Shown piece after piece: positions 48,856 through 58,605 of a stretch of 64,000 nt of DNA. The notes under the pieces are model-generated. The model did no database searches. It was not told where the DNA came from and was given only the letters and a program-made list of their open reading frames with translations. The stretch comes from CAWGYQ01 sp963817395. Lineage in GTDB: Bacteria > Acidobacteriota > Vicinamibacteria > Vicinamibacterales > CAVPJW01. The stretch spans positions 248,001 through 312,000 of the forward strand of contig CAWFOC010000004.1 of the NCBI GenBank assembly GCA_963817395.1, in the 5' to 3' direction. Position 1 is the first letter of the stretch; each line of letters opens with the position of its first letter. Both the position numbers and the translations under genes were made by a program.

Positions 48856-50667
48856 CTACTGCGGCGCGAAGACGAGCAGCACGTTGCCCGGCGACCCGTT
48901 GCCGAGCCCGACGTATCCGCCCGGTACGAACATCAACCCGCCGGCGATGGTCGGTCCCGGCGCCCCCATCGATCCGCCGCGCGCCGGGACGCTGTTGACG
49001 GTCTTGAAGTCCTGCTGCGTGTCGAAGGTCCAGATCGTCTGGCCCGTCTCGGCCGAGAGTGCGCGAAGCATGCCGTCGCGGCCGCCTGCGAACACGACGC
49101 CTGGAATGGCGGTCAAGGCCGCCGTGATGCCGGCGCGGTCACCGCGAGCGGGCAGCGTCACGGCCCACTTTCGCTGGCCCGTCGCGATGTCGAGCGCCGC
49201 GACGAGATCGTTGCTCAATCCGAAGTAGGCGACGCGCTCGTCGGCAGCGCCGCCGAACAGGATTTCCGCCTCGCCCACTTTGTCCACGAGAAGGACTTTC
49301 CAGGCCAGCGCCCCCTGCTTGTCCGGATCGTGCGCCCAGACCTCGCCGCTTTTCTGGCCGGCCAGCAGGAGCCTCGCTCCGTTCGGCAGCGTGGAGAGGA
49401 TCGGCGAGGTTCCGAAGTCGTAATCCGGCCCCAGCTCCTTCGGACAGTTTTCCGTGGGTTGCTGAGCGCAACCCACCAGCCACGCATCGTTCTCCGTGTC
49501 CTGAACAGACCAGAGCACTTTCCCGGTGTCCATGTGCAGCGCCATCACGGCGTCGGTCGTGGCAGGCGCTGGCAGCGTATAGGCGTCGCCCGTGGCAATG
49601 TAGACCGCGCGGTTCCCAGGATCGATCGTGGGGGCGTGCCATACCGCAGCGCCGGCCGGCGCCCAGAGCTGTGTGCCCCTGGAGTTGCGTCTGACGGGCT
49701 TCGGCTCCTCGTCGATGATGTAGGTCTTCCAGATCTGACGGCCGGTATTCGAATCCAGCGCGACGATGCTGCCGCGAAATGTGCAGCAGGGGTAGAACAG
49801 GCTTCCGCCCGCAGCTTCCTCCCGTGAGGAGACCGGCACGTACAACCGTCCCTCGTGCAGGGTCGGGGCGCCCGTGATGACGGCCAGCGGATGATCGTCG
49901 ACCTTGACCTTCCAGATCAGGTCGCCGCTGACGGCGTCGACCGCATAAATGTTCGAGAGGATGTCGCCGAAGAACACGGCGTGACGCGGGGTGGGCGCGG
50001 TGACGGGGCCGACGCTGGGCGAGTTGCGCACGCCCGTTTCCGCAAGGAACGACCAGTGCACGCAGCCGGTCGCGGCGTCCAGAGAGTAGACGTATCCGGT
50101 GTCGACGCCGACGAACACGCGGCCCGCCGCAACCGTCGGCTGCCCGTACACCGATGACGCCCCTGGGAAACCGAACGCCCACTTCAGCTTCAGGCGGGGC
50201 ACGTCGGCGGCGGAGAGTCCCGCCGTTCTCTGAAAGCGTGCGTTGGTCACATCGGGGCCCCAGCCGTTCCAGGACGGGCTGGCCGCCAGATCCGTGATGG
50301 GAGGGTTGGTCGGGCAGTGATTCGGCATGAGGCGGGCGTCGCCCGAGGCGGTGGTGCCGATCTTCCGGCCCGTGTACCACTCGACCATCGAACGGATCAC
50401 GGGGTCCGACAAGCCTTCGACATGTACGCGCATCGAGCCCGTCGTGACGGCCCGATACACGGTTTCCGGCGGCAACTTCCTGAGGGTGGCGGTGTCGGGC
50501 GCCCCTTCGACGTCCGGAGTGCGTTGAGCGCTCGGGTTCTTGTGACACGCGCTGCATCGCTCCTCGATCTGACGAATGACCCGCGAGGCGGTCTGCGAAG
50601 CCGCCGGGGAAGCCAGCGTCAGCACCAGCGTCAGCGTCGCGCTCGAAATCGTCACCACTCGCCGCAT
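48856..50667 (-). CDS. quinohemoprotein, polyvinyl-alcohol-dehydrogenase-like
   Basis: A 603-residue exported protein. After the signal peptide, CSACH (38-42) marks an N-terminal cytochrome c domain. From about residue 125 a PQQ-type eight-blade propeller begins with WNGWGPDVTNARFQ and contains WKVKVDDHPLAVITGAP, a vicinal Cys pair in YPCCTFRGSIVALD and repeated DATGQ/W motifs. Domain order matches cytochrome-containing PVA dehydrogenase rather than methanol dehydrogenase. It probably oxidises an alcohol in the periplasm. The gene converges with the amidase gene and is divergent from the VWFA gene. Confidence 0.85.
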   Translation of the reverse strand: MRRVVTISSATLTLVLTLASPAASQTASRVIRQIEERCSACHKNPSAQRTPDVEGAPDTATLRKLPPETVYRAVTTGSMRVHVEGLSDPVIRSMVEWYTGRKIGTTASGDARLMPNHCPTNPPITDLAASPSWNGWGPDVTNARFQRTAGLSAADVPRLKLKWAFGFPGASSVYGQPTVAAGRVFVGVDTGYVYSLDAATGCVHWSFLAETGVRNSPSVGPVTAPTPRHAVFFGDILSNIYAVDAVSGDLIWKVKVDDHPLAVITGAPTLHEGRLYVPVSSREEAAGGSLFYPCCTFRGSIVALDSNTGRQIWKTYIIDEEPKPVRRNSRGTQLWAPAGAAVWHAPTIDPGNRAVYIATGDAYTLPAPATTDAVMALHMDTGKVLWSVQDTENDAWLVGCAQQPTENCPKELGPDYDFGTSPILSTLPNGARLLLAGQKSGEVWAHDPDKQGALAWKVLLVDKVGEAEILFGGAADERVAYFGLSNDLVAALDIATGQRKWAVTLPARGDRAGITAALTAIPGVVFAGGRDGMLRALSAETGQTIWTFDTQQDFKTVNSVPARGGSMGAPGPTIAGGLMFVPGGYVGLGNGSPGNVLLVFAPQ

Positions 50668-50786
50668 CGGAACACGCCTCCTCGCTCCGTCCTCGGGTTT
50701 CCGGTGTTGAATCGAGGCCGCCCAGGACCGCTTTCGTGGATAGTTATAGCCGAAACCGGAGGCGCCCCATCCGTTTCGTGCGCCAT

Positions 50787-50814
50787 CTGAGACGGTCGGC
50801 CGACATGCGATAAT
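50787..50814 (+). promoter_or_regulatory. possible weak promoter of the VWFA gene
   Basis: GATAAT (50809-50814) is a fair -10 about 46 bases before the ATG; CTGAGA (50787-50792) at 16 bases is a poor -35. A TATAAC on the minus strand at 50743-50748 may serve the divergent dehydrogenase gene. Confidence 0.25.
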
Positions 50815-50860
50815 TGGCGACCGTCCGAATCAGCCTGCCAGCCGGGGAGATCGACCGATC

Positions 50861-52993
50861 ATGCGCCAGTACGTTTCCTTGTTCCTGATTGTCTTGACGT
50901 GTGCGGCCACTGGTGCGGCACAGCAATCCGGCGCGCCGTCTGCCGGGCAGGAGCCCGCGGCTGTGTTCGGCACCGAGGTCAACTTCGTCGAGGTCCATGC
51001 GATCGTCACCGACGAGAAAGAGGCGTTCGTCAAGGACCTGACGGCCGAGGATTTCGAGATTCTCGAGGATGGACGTCCCCAGAAGACGGCCGTCTTCTCG
51101 CTGGTGGATCTCCCGGTCGAGCGACCACTGATGGCGGCGGGCCGGACGGAGCCGGTGGAGCCGGACGTGCGCCAGGCGACGCGCTCGTTCGATGGTCGAA
51201 TCTATGTGCTCGTGCTGGACGAGCTGCACACCGATTTTTCCCGGTCAGCGCTCGTGAAGGATGCGGCGAAGAAATTCATTCGCCAGTATCTGGGTGCGGA
51301 CGATCTGGCGGCGGTGGTTTACACGAGCGATCGTGTCGAGGCGGGGCAGGAACTGACGAACCGTCCGAGCCTGGTCCTTGCCTCGATCGACCGGTTCATG
51401 GGGAAGAAGCTTCCGTCCGCCAGCGCCGAGAAGCTCGCCATTCATATTCGAGATACCGCCACTGGCGAAGCGCTGGCCGACGACGGTCAGCCGGTTCGGA
51501 GCGTCGCGGGACTTCAGGCGGCGCGCGACATCAAGGATCCCTACGCCGCGCAGCGTGCCCAGAATGCCCGGCGCACGTTCGAGGCGGTCGGCAACGTGGC
51601 GCGCTGGATGTCGGACGTGCAGGGTCGCCGGAAGGCGCTGCTCCTGTTCAGCGAGGGCATCGATTACGACATCTACGAGCCCTTCAACAACGTGGCGACC
51701 GGGCTCGTTCAGGACGCCCAGGACGCGGTGGGCCGGGCGCAGCGCGCCAACGTGAATGTGTATGCCGTCGATCCGCGTGGGTTGAACCAGTTCGGCACCT
51801 TGATGGCCGTGCATGCCGGATCCGACTATCCGCAGCTCGAGTACGGCACCTTCAGGGGGCACTTCCGCGAGTTGCTGCTGGCGCAGGAGAGCCTGATCAC
51901 GCTGGCCGAGCAGACCGGCGGCCTCGCCATCGTCAATCAGAACGACGTCGTCGGGGGCCTCGGCCGGGTCGTGCTCGACAACAGCCGGTACTACATCCTC
52001 GGATATCACAGCGACTCGGGCCGGTGGTCGCGCAAGTTCCTGCCGATCGAGGTGCGCGTCAAGCGTCCGGGTCTCAAAGTCCGCGCAAGGCGCGGCTTCA
52101 TGCCGCCCGATCCGCGGGCGGTCGATAAGGCTCGGGCGATGGAGGTCGCGGCCGGCACGTCACCGGCGCTGGCGGCCGCTCTCAAGAAGCCGTTGCCGAT
52201 TGGCCAGCTCCCGATGCGGGTGTTCGCGGCACCCTTCAAGGGCGCTGGCAAGAACTCGTCGGTGCTGCTGGCTCTCGAGATCGACGGGCAGGCTCTCAAG
52301 TTCCAGCCGCGCGACGGCCGCTTCAGCGAAAAGCTCGAGATCTCCATCGTGGCCACAGATCAGAAGGCCAAGGTGCAGGGCGGCGATCGCCAGCAATTCG
52401 ATTTGAACCTGATGCCGGAGACCTACGAGCGGGTCAGTCGCTCGGGCGTGCGTTTGATGTCGCGGCTGGAGCTGCCGCCAGGGCGCTATCAGTTCCGCGT
52501 CGGCGCGCACGAATCCACCGGCGGCCTGATGGCCACCGTGCCGTACGAGCTGGAGGTTCCTGATTTTTCGCAGATGCCACTCGGCATGAGCGGGATCCTG
52601 ATTACTTCGTCGGAAGCCAATGCGGTGGTGACGCCGAATCCTGATCCCGAGCTGAAGGACGTGCTCGCCGCTCCGCCTGTCGCCAGGCGCAGGTTCGCCC
52701 CCACCGAGACGCTGACCTCCTTCGTGGAGGTCTACGACGGCTCCAGCCCCACGGCCCATACGCTGGAGGTCGTGACCAGCGTCCAGAGTGCGCAGGATGG
52801 GCGCCCTGTCTTTCAGACGCGTGACGATCGAGCTGAAGGACCCTCGACCACACCGCGGACGCATGGGTTTACTGCGTCGATTCCCCTCAAGGACCTGCAA
52901 CCGGGCCTGTATGTCCTGCGGGTCGAAGCCAAGGCGAGCGGGGCCGGGCAATCTGCCGTGAGAGAAGTGCCGTTCGAGGTCAGTTCGAAATGA
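50861..52993 (+). CDS. exported VWFA-related protein of the acidobacterial type
   Basis: A 710-residue protein with a signal peptide (LFLIVLTCAATGAAQQ). A pre-domain VHAIVTDEKEAFVKDLTAEDFEILEDGRPQ is followed by a von Willebrand A-type fold: YVLVLDELHTDFSRSALVKDA, DDLAAVVYTSD and KALLLFSEGIDYD. This arrangement is the VWFA-related domain (TIGR03436) found mostly in Acidobacteria. The MIDAS-like site is degenerate (DELHTDFS in place of DxSxS). The C-terminal 250 residues are beta-rich. The role is unknown. It is the best phylum indicator in the window. Confidence 0.87.
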   Translation: MRQYVSLFLIVLTCAATGAAQQSGAPSAGQEPAAVFGTEVNFVEVHAIVTDEKEAFVKDLTAEDFEILEDGRPQKTAVFSLVDLPVERPLMAAGRTEPVEPDVRQATRSFDGRIYVLVLDELHTDFSRSALVKDAAKKFIRQYLGADDLAAVVYTSDRVEAGQELTNRPSLVLASIDRFMGKKLPSASAEKLAIHIRDTATGEALADDGQPVRSVAGLQAARDIKDPYAAQRAQNARRTFEAVGNVARWMSDVQGRRKALLLFSEGIDYDIYEPFNNVATGLVQDAQDAVGRAQRANVNVYAVDPRGLNQFGTLMAVHAGSDYPQLEYGTFRGHFRELLLAQESLITLAEQTGGLAIVNQNDVVGGLGRVVLDNSRYYILGYHSDSGRWSRKFLPIEVRVKRPGLKVRARRGFMPPDPRAVDKARAMEVAAGTSPALAAALKKPLPIGQLPMRVFAAPFKGAGKNSSVLLALEIDGQALKFQPRDGRFSEKLEISIVATDQKAKVQGGDRQQFDLNLMPETYERVSRSGVRLMSRLELPPGRYQFRVGAHESTGGLMATVPYELEVPDFSQMPLGMSGILITSSEANAVVTPNPDPELKDVLAAPPVARRRFAPTETLTSFVEVYDGSSPTAHTLEVVTSVQSAQDGRPVFQTRDDRAEGPSTTPRTHGFTASIPLKDLQPGLYVLRVEAKASGAGQSAVREVPFEVSSK

Positions 52994-53006
52994 ACAGGGA
53001 GCTCTG

Positions 53007-53303
53007 ATGCCCGCCTACTGGCTGGCCCGGGCGAGGATTACCGATCCGGCCACCTACAAGAAGTATACGGACCAGGTTCCTGCGATCATCGAGCGGCATG
53101 GAGGCCGGATTCTCGCGCGAGGCGGGCGTTACCGCATCATGGAAGGCGCGGAGACCTTTCAACGCCACGTCGTGATCGAGTTCCCCACACTCGAGCAGGC
53201 GGTCGCCTGCTTCGAATCGCCTGAATATCAGGCTGCGTCGGTGTTTCGCAGAGCCGGGGGCGTTGTCGAGAACGTGATCGTCGAAGGCGGGGACGCGACC
53301 TAG
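53007..53303 (+). CDS. DUF1330 family protein
   Basis: A 98-residue cytosolic protein with the ferredoxin-like fold pattern of DUF1330: YWLARARITDPATYKKYTDQV, ILARGGRYRIMEG and FPTLEQAVACFESPEYQ. Family members are dimeric alpha-beta barrels without assigned activity. GGGAG lies seven bases before the ATG. Only 13 bases separate it from the VWFA gene. Confidence 0.85.
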   Translation: MPAYWLARARITDPATYKKYTDQVPAIIERHGGRILARGGRYRIMEGAETFQRHVVIEFPTLEQAVACFESPEYQAASVFRRAGGVVENVIVEGGDAT

Positions 53304-53333
53304 CCGCCGCGCCGGTTGGCGGACAAAACGTGA

Positions 53334-53370
53334 AGCGCGAAGCACGCCGGGTCTCGGCGCACTTCGCGCT
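53334..53370. terminator. hairpin between convergent genes
   Basis: AGCGCGAAG (53334-53342) pairs with CTTCGCGCT (53362-53370); after a two-base mismatch a further five GC pairs close on loop GGTCT. It lies between the DUF1330 and MBL stops. There is no T-run. Confidence 0.5.
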
Positions 53371-53390
53371 CATGAGTCGCTTGACCGGTT

Positions 53391-54119
53391 CTACTTCGCG
53401 TTCGGATACCAGTTCAGCGCGCGCACCTCGACGCCCTTGCCCTTGAGCGCGGCCGTGAACTCCTCGACGTTCGATCCGCGATAGTGGTACGGGTACACGA
53501 TTTTCGGCTGGAACGCCGCGACGCACTCGGCGGCTTCGGCCGGCGGCATCGTGTAGGGCAGGTTCATCGGCACGAAGGCCGCGTCGATGTTCTTGAGCGC
53601 CTTCATTTCAGGCGTGCATTCGGTGTCGCCCGCAAAATACAGGCGCTTGCCGCCCACGGTCACCACGTAGCCGTTGCCGCGGCCCTTCGTGTGGAACAAC
53701 TGGCCGGGCTGCGGTCCGCGTTGCAGGTTGTACATGGGAACGGCTTCCACCGTGACCCCTGCGAACGTCTTCGTCTCGCCGTTGGCGATCGTCATGGTGC
53801 CCGGCAGCTTTTCGGCGACGGCCGCGGGCCCGACGATCACGGTTCCCGCCTTCTTCACCTTGTCAATCGCGGCCGGATCCAGATGGTCGCCGTGGATGTC
53901 GGTGATCAAGATGAGATCAGCCGGCTTCGACGTCGAGTAGTCCGAACCCTGGCTCCACGGATCCACATGAATCACCTTGCCGCCGAACTCGATTTGCGTC
54001 GAGGCATGCGTGATGGGCGTCACCTCGATGTTGCCGCCCGTCGCCGGGATGGTATCGGCGAATGTCGCCACGGCTGCTACCGCCAGCATTGCTGAAAGAC
54101 AGAACCCCAGTCTCCTCAT
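53391..54119 (-). CDS. exported metal-dependent hydrolase, MBL fold (UPF0173-like)
   Basis: A 242-residue protein with a signal peptide (FCLSAMLAVAAVATFAD). The metal motif is ITDIHGDHLDPAA, a variant HxDH with IHGDHLD; later ligands are in YFAGDTECTPEMK and YPYHYRGS. This spacing matches the small L-ascorbate-lactonase/UPF0173 branch of the MBL family. ATG 54119 is used because AGGAGG lies five bases upstream; the open frame is 12 codons longer. The substrate is unknown. Confidence 0.8.
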   Translation of the reverse strand: MRRLGFCLSAMLAVAAVATFADTIPATGGNIEVTPITHASTQIEFGGKVIHVDPWSQGSDYSTSKPADLILITDIHGDHLDPAAIDKVKKAGTVIVGPAAVAEKLPGTMTIANGETKTFAGVTVEAVPMYNLQRGPQPGQLFHTKGRGNGYVVTVGGKRLYFAGDTECTPEMKALKNIDAAFVPMNLPYTMPPAEAAECVAAFQPKIVYPYHYRGSNVEEFTAALKGKGVEVRALNWYPNAK

Positions 54120-54233
54120 TTCGTCCTCCTGGCACCGGCTGAAAGCCGGTCCCAATCAAGTCGCCTTCTGGTTCATTCCCTATTGACGCCGGCGCGGCGG
54201 TTACGGCCGACGCGCAAGCCCGACAGGCGCAGG

Positions 54234-55467
54234 TCAGGAGACCGGCGCCTTTTGCAGCACCCGGTCCACGATCGCCCGGAACTCATCCGCCGTCAGCAGG
54301 TCTTTCTTCTCGAACGATTTGGCCTTGACCTGCAGCAGCATCGCCATGCGCTGTTCCTCGGTGGCCTCGAGGCCCAGCTTCTCGCACCACTCCTGAATGG
54401 AGGGCGGCCCGCTGTTCTTTCCGAGCACGATATTCACCGGCTTCTGGCCGACGAGATCGGCGGCAAACGGCACGAACTCGAGCGGGTGCTCGTCGCGAGC
54501 CAGCCGCACCCAGCCGGCAATGATGCCCGACTCAACCTCGTAGAGCTTGTCGCCGACGATCGGCCGGTTGGGTGGCTGCGTCACTTTCGCCAGATCCATC
54601 ACGAAGCGCGACACGTCGCAGAACTTCTCGGTGCGGATGCCAAGGTCGATGCCGTGGAGGCAGAGCAGCGACATCACCACGTCTTCCATGGGCACGTTGC
54701 CGGCCCGTTCGCCGAGGCCCGTGACCGTGGTGTGAGCCACCGACGATCCCGCGGCGAGGGCGGCGAGGGTGTTGGCCACGCCGAGGCCGAAATCCTGATG
54801 GCAATGAATTTCGACGGGCTTCTTGAGCCGCTCGATCACTTTTTTCACCACGTGACTCGCTGCGTCCGGCGTGCACGCCACCCATCGTGTCGGCTATCGT
54901 GAGCGCGTCCATGTGGCCTTCGGTGGCCACCTGCTCGACGATGTCGAGAAAGCGGTTCAGCTCGGTGCGAGTGGCGTCGATCGTGAAGAAAACCGTGTAG
55001 AGGCCGGCTTCCTTGGCCGCGAGGGTCGTGTCAATCGAGGCTTTCATCGCGCGATCGACCGACCAGCCGTAGCCGTACTTGATCATGTGATCGCTGGCCG
55101 GGATTTCGACGACAACGCCCTGACATCCGCAGGCCTTGACCACGTTGATCTCGGCCGGGATGCAGCGAGCGAAGCCGAAGACTTCGGCCTTCAGATCCAG
55201 GCCGGCGATGTCCTGAATCGCCGCCTTGTCCTGCTCGGAAACGGCGGGCATGCCGGCCTCAATCCGATGGACGCCCAGCGCATCGAGCTTCTTGGCGATG
55301 GCCACCTTCTCTTCCCGTCGGAACACGACGGCCGTCTGCTGCTCTCCGTCGCGCAGCGTCACGTCGTGAATCTTGAGCTTGGGCGGAAAGGCGTAGTTCT
55401 TGGTGATTTCCGGCAGGTAGTTCCAGGGGCTGATGAACCATTTGTCGGTCTTCCAGGGCTGATGCAT
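54234..55467 (-). CDS. 2-isopropylmalate/homocitrate synthase-like HMGL enzyme, frame broken near 54887
   Basis: The TIM barrel shows IHDVTLRDGEQQT near residue 40 with the metal-binding Asp, GVHRIEAGMPAVS, DALTIADTMG and the metal HxH in EIHCHQDFGLG. A C-terminal part contains SGPPSIQEWCEKLG. One extra base at about 54887 (GGTGGCG for GGTGCG) breaks DTMGACTPDA; corrected length is 410 residues. The LeuA C-terminal regulatory domain is absent, as in homocitrate or citramalate synthases and other HMGL enzymes. ATG 55467 follows GGAGG. It is divergent from the Mo-hydroxylase gene, so a role in carbon-chain building or cleavage for that cluster is possible. Confidence 0.8.
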
Positions 55468-55544
55468 GGGGCCTCCGGCCAATGGCGGTGTCGGCTCTTC
55501 ATCGAGCCCATCCACGGGCTCGTTCGTCTCGGCGACGACCGATA

Positions 55545-55573
55545 ATCATACACCGCGTGAGATTCGCTTCGAA
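55545..55573 (-). promoter_or_regulatory. possible promoter of the HMGL-like gene
   Basis: On the minus strand TTCGAA (55573-55568) and TATGAT (55550-55545) are 17 bases apart. The -10 matches five of six positions, the -35 only three. It lies about 80 bases before the start codon. Confidence 0.35.
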
Positions 55574-55734
55574 GCCTTGGCTCAGCCGTCCCGGATGGCA
55601 CCGCTACGGTACGGCCGTCGAACGGCGGATCGTTGCTCTTGTGCGGTAGATGCGTTATCGTTTTCGGAGAGACTGCAGCTAAACCCTCAACAGGCTTCGA
55701 CATAGCGCGCGAACCCATCGTCAACCAGGACCGA

Positions 55735-58470
55735 ATGCCAAAGATTCAGTTCACCCTCAACGGCAAGCCTACCGAAGCCGCCTACGAACACGGCATGCAC
55801 TTTCTCGAGGTGCTGCGCGAAGAGTGCGGCGTGGTATCGGCCAAGAACGGCTGTGCTCCAGAAGGTGCCTGCGGATGTTGTCTGGTCCTCGTGGATGGGG
55901 TGCCGGCGCTCTCGTGCCTGCGCAAACCTGAACAGATGGCCGGCAAGAACGTGACGACGCTGGAGGGGGTGCCGGAGGAGACGCGCCGGATCATCGGCGA
56001 GTCATTCGTGCTCGAGGGCGGCGTGCAATGCGGCTTCTGCATTCCCGGCATTGCCGTCCGCGCGACGGCGCTCATCCGCCAGGGAGTCACCGACAATCGC
56101 GCGGCGATTGCCAAGGCGCTCGACGGGCACATCTGCCGCTGTACGGGCTACGGGCGGATCATCGACGCCATTCAGACGGCGGGGGAGGCCTCGCGAAACG
56201 GCGGCCACCTGCCCAACGAGCCTCGACGTCACCTGTTCTTCGGTGAGGAGTTCGGCCTGCGCCGAAATCCGGCCTTCGGCGGGAACGGCAACGGTAACGG
56301 AAGTGGGAATGGCCACGGGAGCGGGATAGGCCACTCCATGCCGCGCCTGGGCGGGGTGGAACAAACGCTCGGCGACAAGCCGTTCGTCGACGACATGCGC
56401 GCGCCGGGGATGCTGCATGGCGCGATGGTCCTGAGCGAGCACCCCCGGGCGAGGGTGCTGGGCATTCACACGGATGCGGCGCTGGGCGCGCCGGGCGTGG
56501 TCCGGGTGCTGACGGCGGCCGACGTGCCTGGTGAGCGGGGCGTGGGCTTGAACGTGCCCGATCTGCCGATCTTCGTTGCGGTGGGTGAGGTCACGTGCTG
56601 CGTCGGCGATTTTCTCGCCATGGTCGTGGCCGATACGCAGTTCCATGCGCGCCAGGCTGCCGAGAAGATCACGGTGGACTACGAGGTCCTCGAACCGGTC
56701 ATCGACCCGTTCGAGGCGCTCAAAGAGGGCGCCGTCCAGGTGCACTCGTCCGACACCCTTTATCCGACGCCGAATCTCATCGACACGACCAAGTTCTCGC
56801 GCGGCGATGTGGAGGCGGCTTTCGCCTCGTCGGCGCACGTCGTGGAGCGCACGTTCCGGACGCAGCCGATCGACCCGGCGTTCCTCGAGCCTGAGGCGTG
56901 TCTGGCGATCCCTCTCGAAAACGGCATCCGCGTTCACACGGAGAGTCAGGGGTCGATCTTCGACCAGAAACAGATCGCCAAGGTGTTGAACTTGCCGCTC
57001 GAACGCGTGGAAATCGTCCTCGCGGCCAGCGGCGGAGCGTTTGGCGCGAAAGAGGAACTGTCGATCCAGGCGCAGTCTGCCGTGGCGGCCCACCTGCTGC
57101 GCCGTCCGGTCAAGACCGTCCTGACCCGGCGCCAATCCACACAGCACCACGTGAAGCGTCATCCGATGATCCTGCATTTCACGGTGGGCGCCGACGCCGA
57201 GGGCCACCTCACCGCGGTGCGCAGCCGAATCGTCGGCGATGCGGGCGGCTACGCGGGGACGAGCGGCAAGTGCCTGCTGCGGGCCGCTTGCCACACGTGC
57301 GGCCCGTACCGGGTTCCCAACGTCGACGTCGAATCGCGTGCGGTCTACACGAACAACCCCACGAGCGGCGCCATGCGGGGCTTCGGCAGCAACCAGGCGC
57401 AGTTCGCGATGGAAGGCATGATGGACATCATCGCCGAGCTCGTCGGGGTGGACGCCTACGACATCCGCGAGCGAAACCTGCTCAACCCGGGTGACGCGTC
57501 GACGACCGGCCAGATCATGCGCGAGAGCGTGCGCGGCATGCGCGAGTCGCTCGAGGCGGTCAAGGATATCTACAAGAGCGCTCGCTACGCGGGCATCGGG
57601 TGCGGCATCAAGAGCACGGGCATCGGCAACGGCACGATCGACAGCGGTCACATCGTCATCCGGGTCCTCGAGGGTCCGCGCCTGGAGATTCTCAACGGCT
57701 ATACCGAGATGGGGCAGGGCGTCTACACCGCGACGATGCAGGCGGTGTGTGAGGAGACGGGGCTCTCAGCCGACATCATGGACGTTCGCTGGGATCAGGA
57801 TCTCGGCGGCAAGTGCGGCGAAACATGGGCGTCAAGAGCCACCACGCTCAGCTGCGCCGCCGCGCAACGCGCCTCGCGGCAGCTCGTCGAGGACCTGAAG
57901 GAGCATTCACTGGCCGAGCTGGTGGGACGCGAATACTCCGGTGAGTACATCTGCAACTTCACGACGCGGCCGGGCACGCCTGAAGCCGCGACGAACCCGA
58001 CGACACACCTGACGTTCAGCTATTCGACGCAGCTCGTGCTGCTCGACGACCAGGGCCGCCTCGAGCGCGTCGTCGCAGCCCACGACGTTGGCCGTGCCAT
58101 CAACCCCAGGTTGTGCGCCGAACAGATGGAGGGCGGTGTGCACATGGGGCTGGGCTATGCGCTGTCCGAGGACTTCCCGTACACCGACGGGCGGCCTCAC
58201 TCGCTCGATTTCCGCGATTTCGGGCTGGTGCCGGCGAAGCACATGCCGGAGGTCGACATCATCCTGATTGAGGTCCCGGACGAAGTCGGCGGGTACGGGG
58301 CAAAGGGCGTGGGCGAGATCGGCTGCGTGGCCACGGCCGGCGCCGTGGCCGGCGCGCTCTATTCCTACGACAAGATCCGCCGCTACCAGCTGCCGATGGC
58401 GCATTCACCCGCGGCGGCGCCGTTTATTCCCAAGTCCCGCCGCGCCTCTGTTGCGCTCGCGGAGCGGTAA
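55735..58470 (+). CDS. single-chain FAD-less xanthine-dehydrogenase-type Mo-hydroxylase
   Basis: A 911-residue fusion. Residues 1-155 form a two-cluster [2Fe-2S] domain with Cys40, Cys46, Cys49, Cys61 and Cys99, Cys102, Cys134, Cys136. A Gly/Asn/Ser/His linker (about 180-200) leads to the molybdopterin domains with GDKPFVDD, GGAFGAKEEL, SGAMRGFGSNQ, GYTEMGQGVYTA and active-site Glu in GAKGVGEIGC. No FAD domain is fused or adjacent. This layout matches the so-called selenium-dependent xanthine dehydrogenase family; there is no in-frame TGA for selenocysteine. No signal peptide is present, so it is cytosolic. Substrate may be a purine or other N-heterocycle. Confidence 0.85.
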   Translation: MPKIQFTLNGKPTEAAYEHGMHFLEVLREECGVVSAKNGCAPEGACGCCLVLVDGVPALSCLRKPEQMAGKNVTTLEGVPEETRRIIGESFVLEGGVQCGFCIPGIAVRATALIRQGVTDNRAAIAKALDGHICRCTGYGRIIDAIQTAGEASRNGGHLPNEPRRHLFFGEEFGLRRNPAFGGNGNGNGSGNGHGSGIGHSMPRLGGVEQTLGDKPFVDDMRAPGMLHGAMVLSEHPRARVLGIHTDAALGAPGVVRVLTAADVPGERGVGLNVPDLPIFVAVGEVTCCVGDFLAMVVADTQFHARQAAEKITVDYEVLEPVIDPFEALKEGAVQVHSSDTLYPTPNLIDTTKFSRGDVEAAFASSAHVVERTFRTQPIDPAFLEPEACLAIPLENGIRVHTESQGSIFDQKQIAKVLNLPLERVEIVLAASGGAFGAKEELSIQAQSAVAAHLLRRPVKTVLTRRQSTQHHVKRHPMILHFTVGADAEGHLTAVRSRIVGDAGGYAGTSGKCLLRAACHTCGPYRVPNVDVESRAVYTNNPTSGAMRGFGSNQAQFAMEGMMDIIAELVGVDAYDIRERNLLNPGDASTTGQIMRESVRGMRESLEAVKDIYKSARYAGIGCGIKSTGIGNGTIDSGHIVIRVLEGPRLEILNGYTEMGQGVYTATMQAVCEETGLSADIMDVRWDQDLGGKCGETWASRATTLSCAAAQRASRQLVEDLKEHSLAELVGREYSGEYICNFTTRPGTPEAATNPTTHLTFSYSTQLVLLDDQGRLERVVAAHDVGRAINPRLCAEQMEGGVHMGLGYALSEDFPYTDGRPHSLDFRDFGLVPAKHMPEVDIILIEVPDEVGGYGAKGVGEIGCVATAGAVAGALYSYDKIRRYQLPMAHSPAAAPFIPKSRRASVALAER
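56281..56325 (+). repeat. Gly/Asn-coding low-complexity linker
   Basis: About seven degenerate GGNAAC/GGN hexamers encode the flexible linker between the iron-sulfur and molybdenum domains. The length could vary between strains by slippage. Confidence 0.6.
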
Positions 58471-58487
58471 CACCGCGTGTCGCGCGG

Positions 58488-58517
58488 TGGACGGCCGCGC
58501 GGCCGCCGGTGTATAGT
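58488..58517 (+). promoter_or_regulatory. possible promoter of the M24 gene
   Basis: TATAGT (58512-58517, five of six) is preceded at 18 bases by TGGACG (58488-58493, four of six). It lies between the Mo-hydroxylase stop and the M24 start, about 90 bases upstream of the ATG. Confidence 0.4.
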
Positions 58518-58605
58518 GCCGAGCGCTTTTTTGCGCATTTTTCTGTGATCTACGGGCTCTGCGAGCCCGGCACCCATGGATTGTTGACGGGATGGTGGCA
58601 ATCAG

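Noticed and set aside
55735..58470. Selenocysteine in the Mo-hydroxylase
   Set aside because: The family name refers to a selenium cofactor; the reading frame has no internal TGA and no SECIS-like need.
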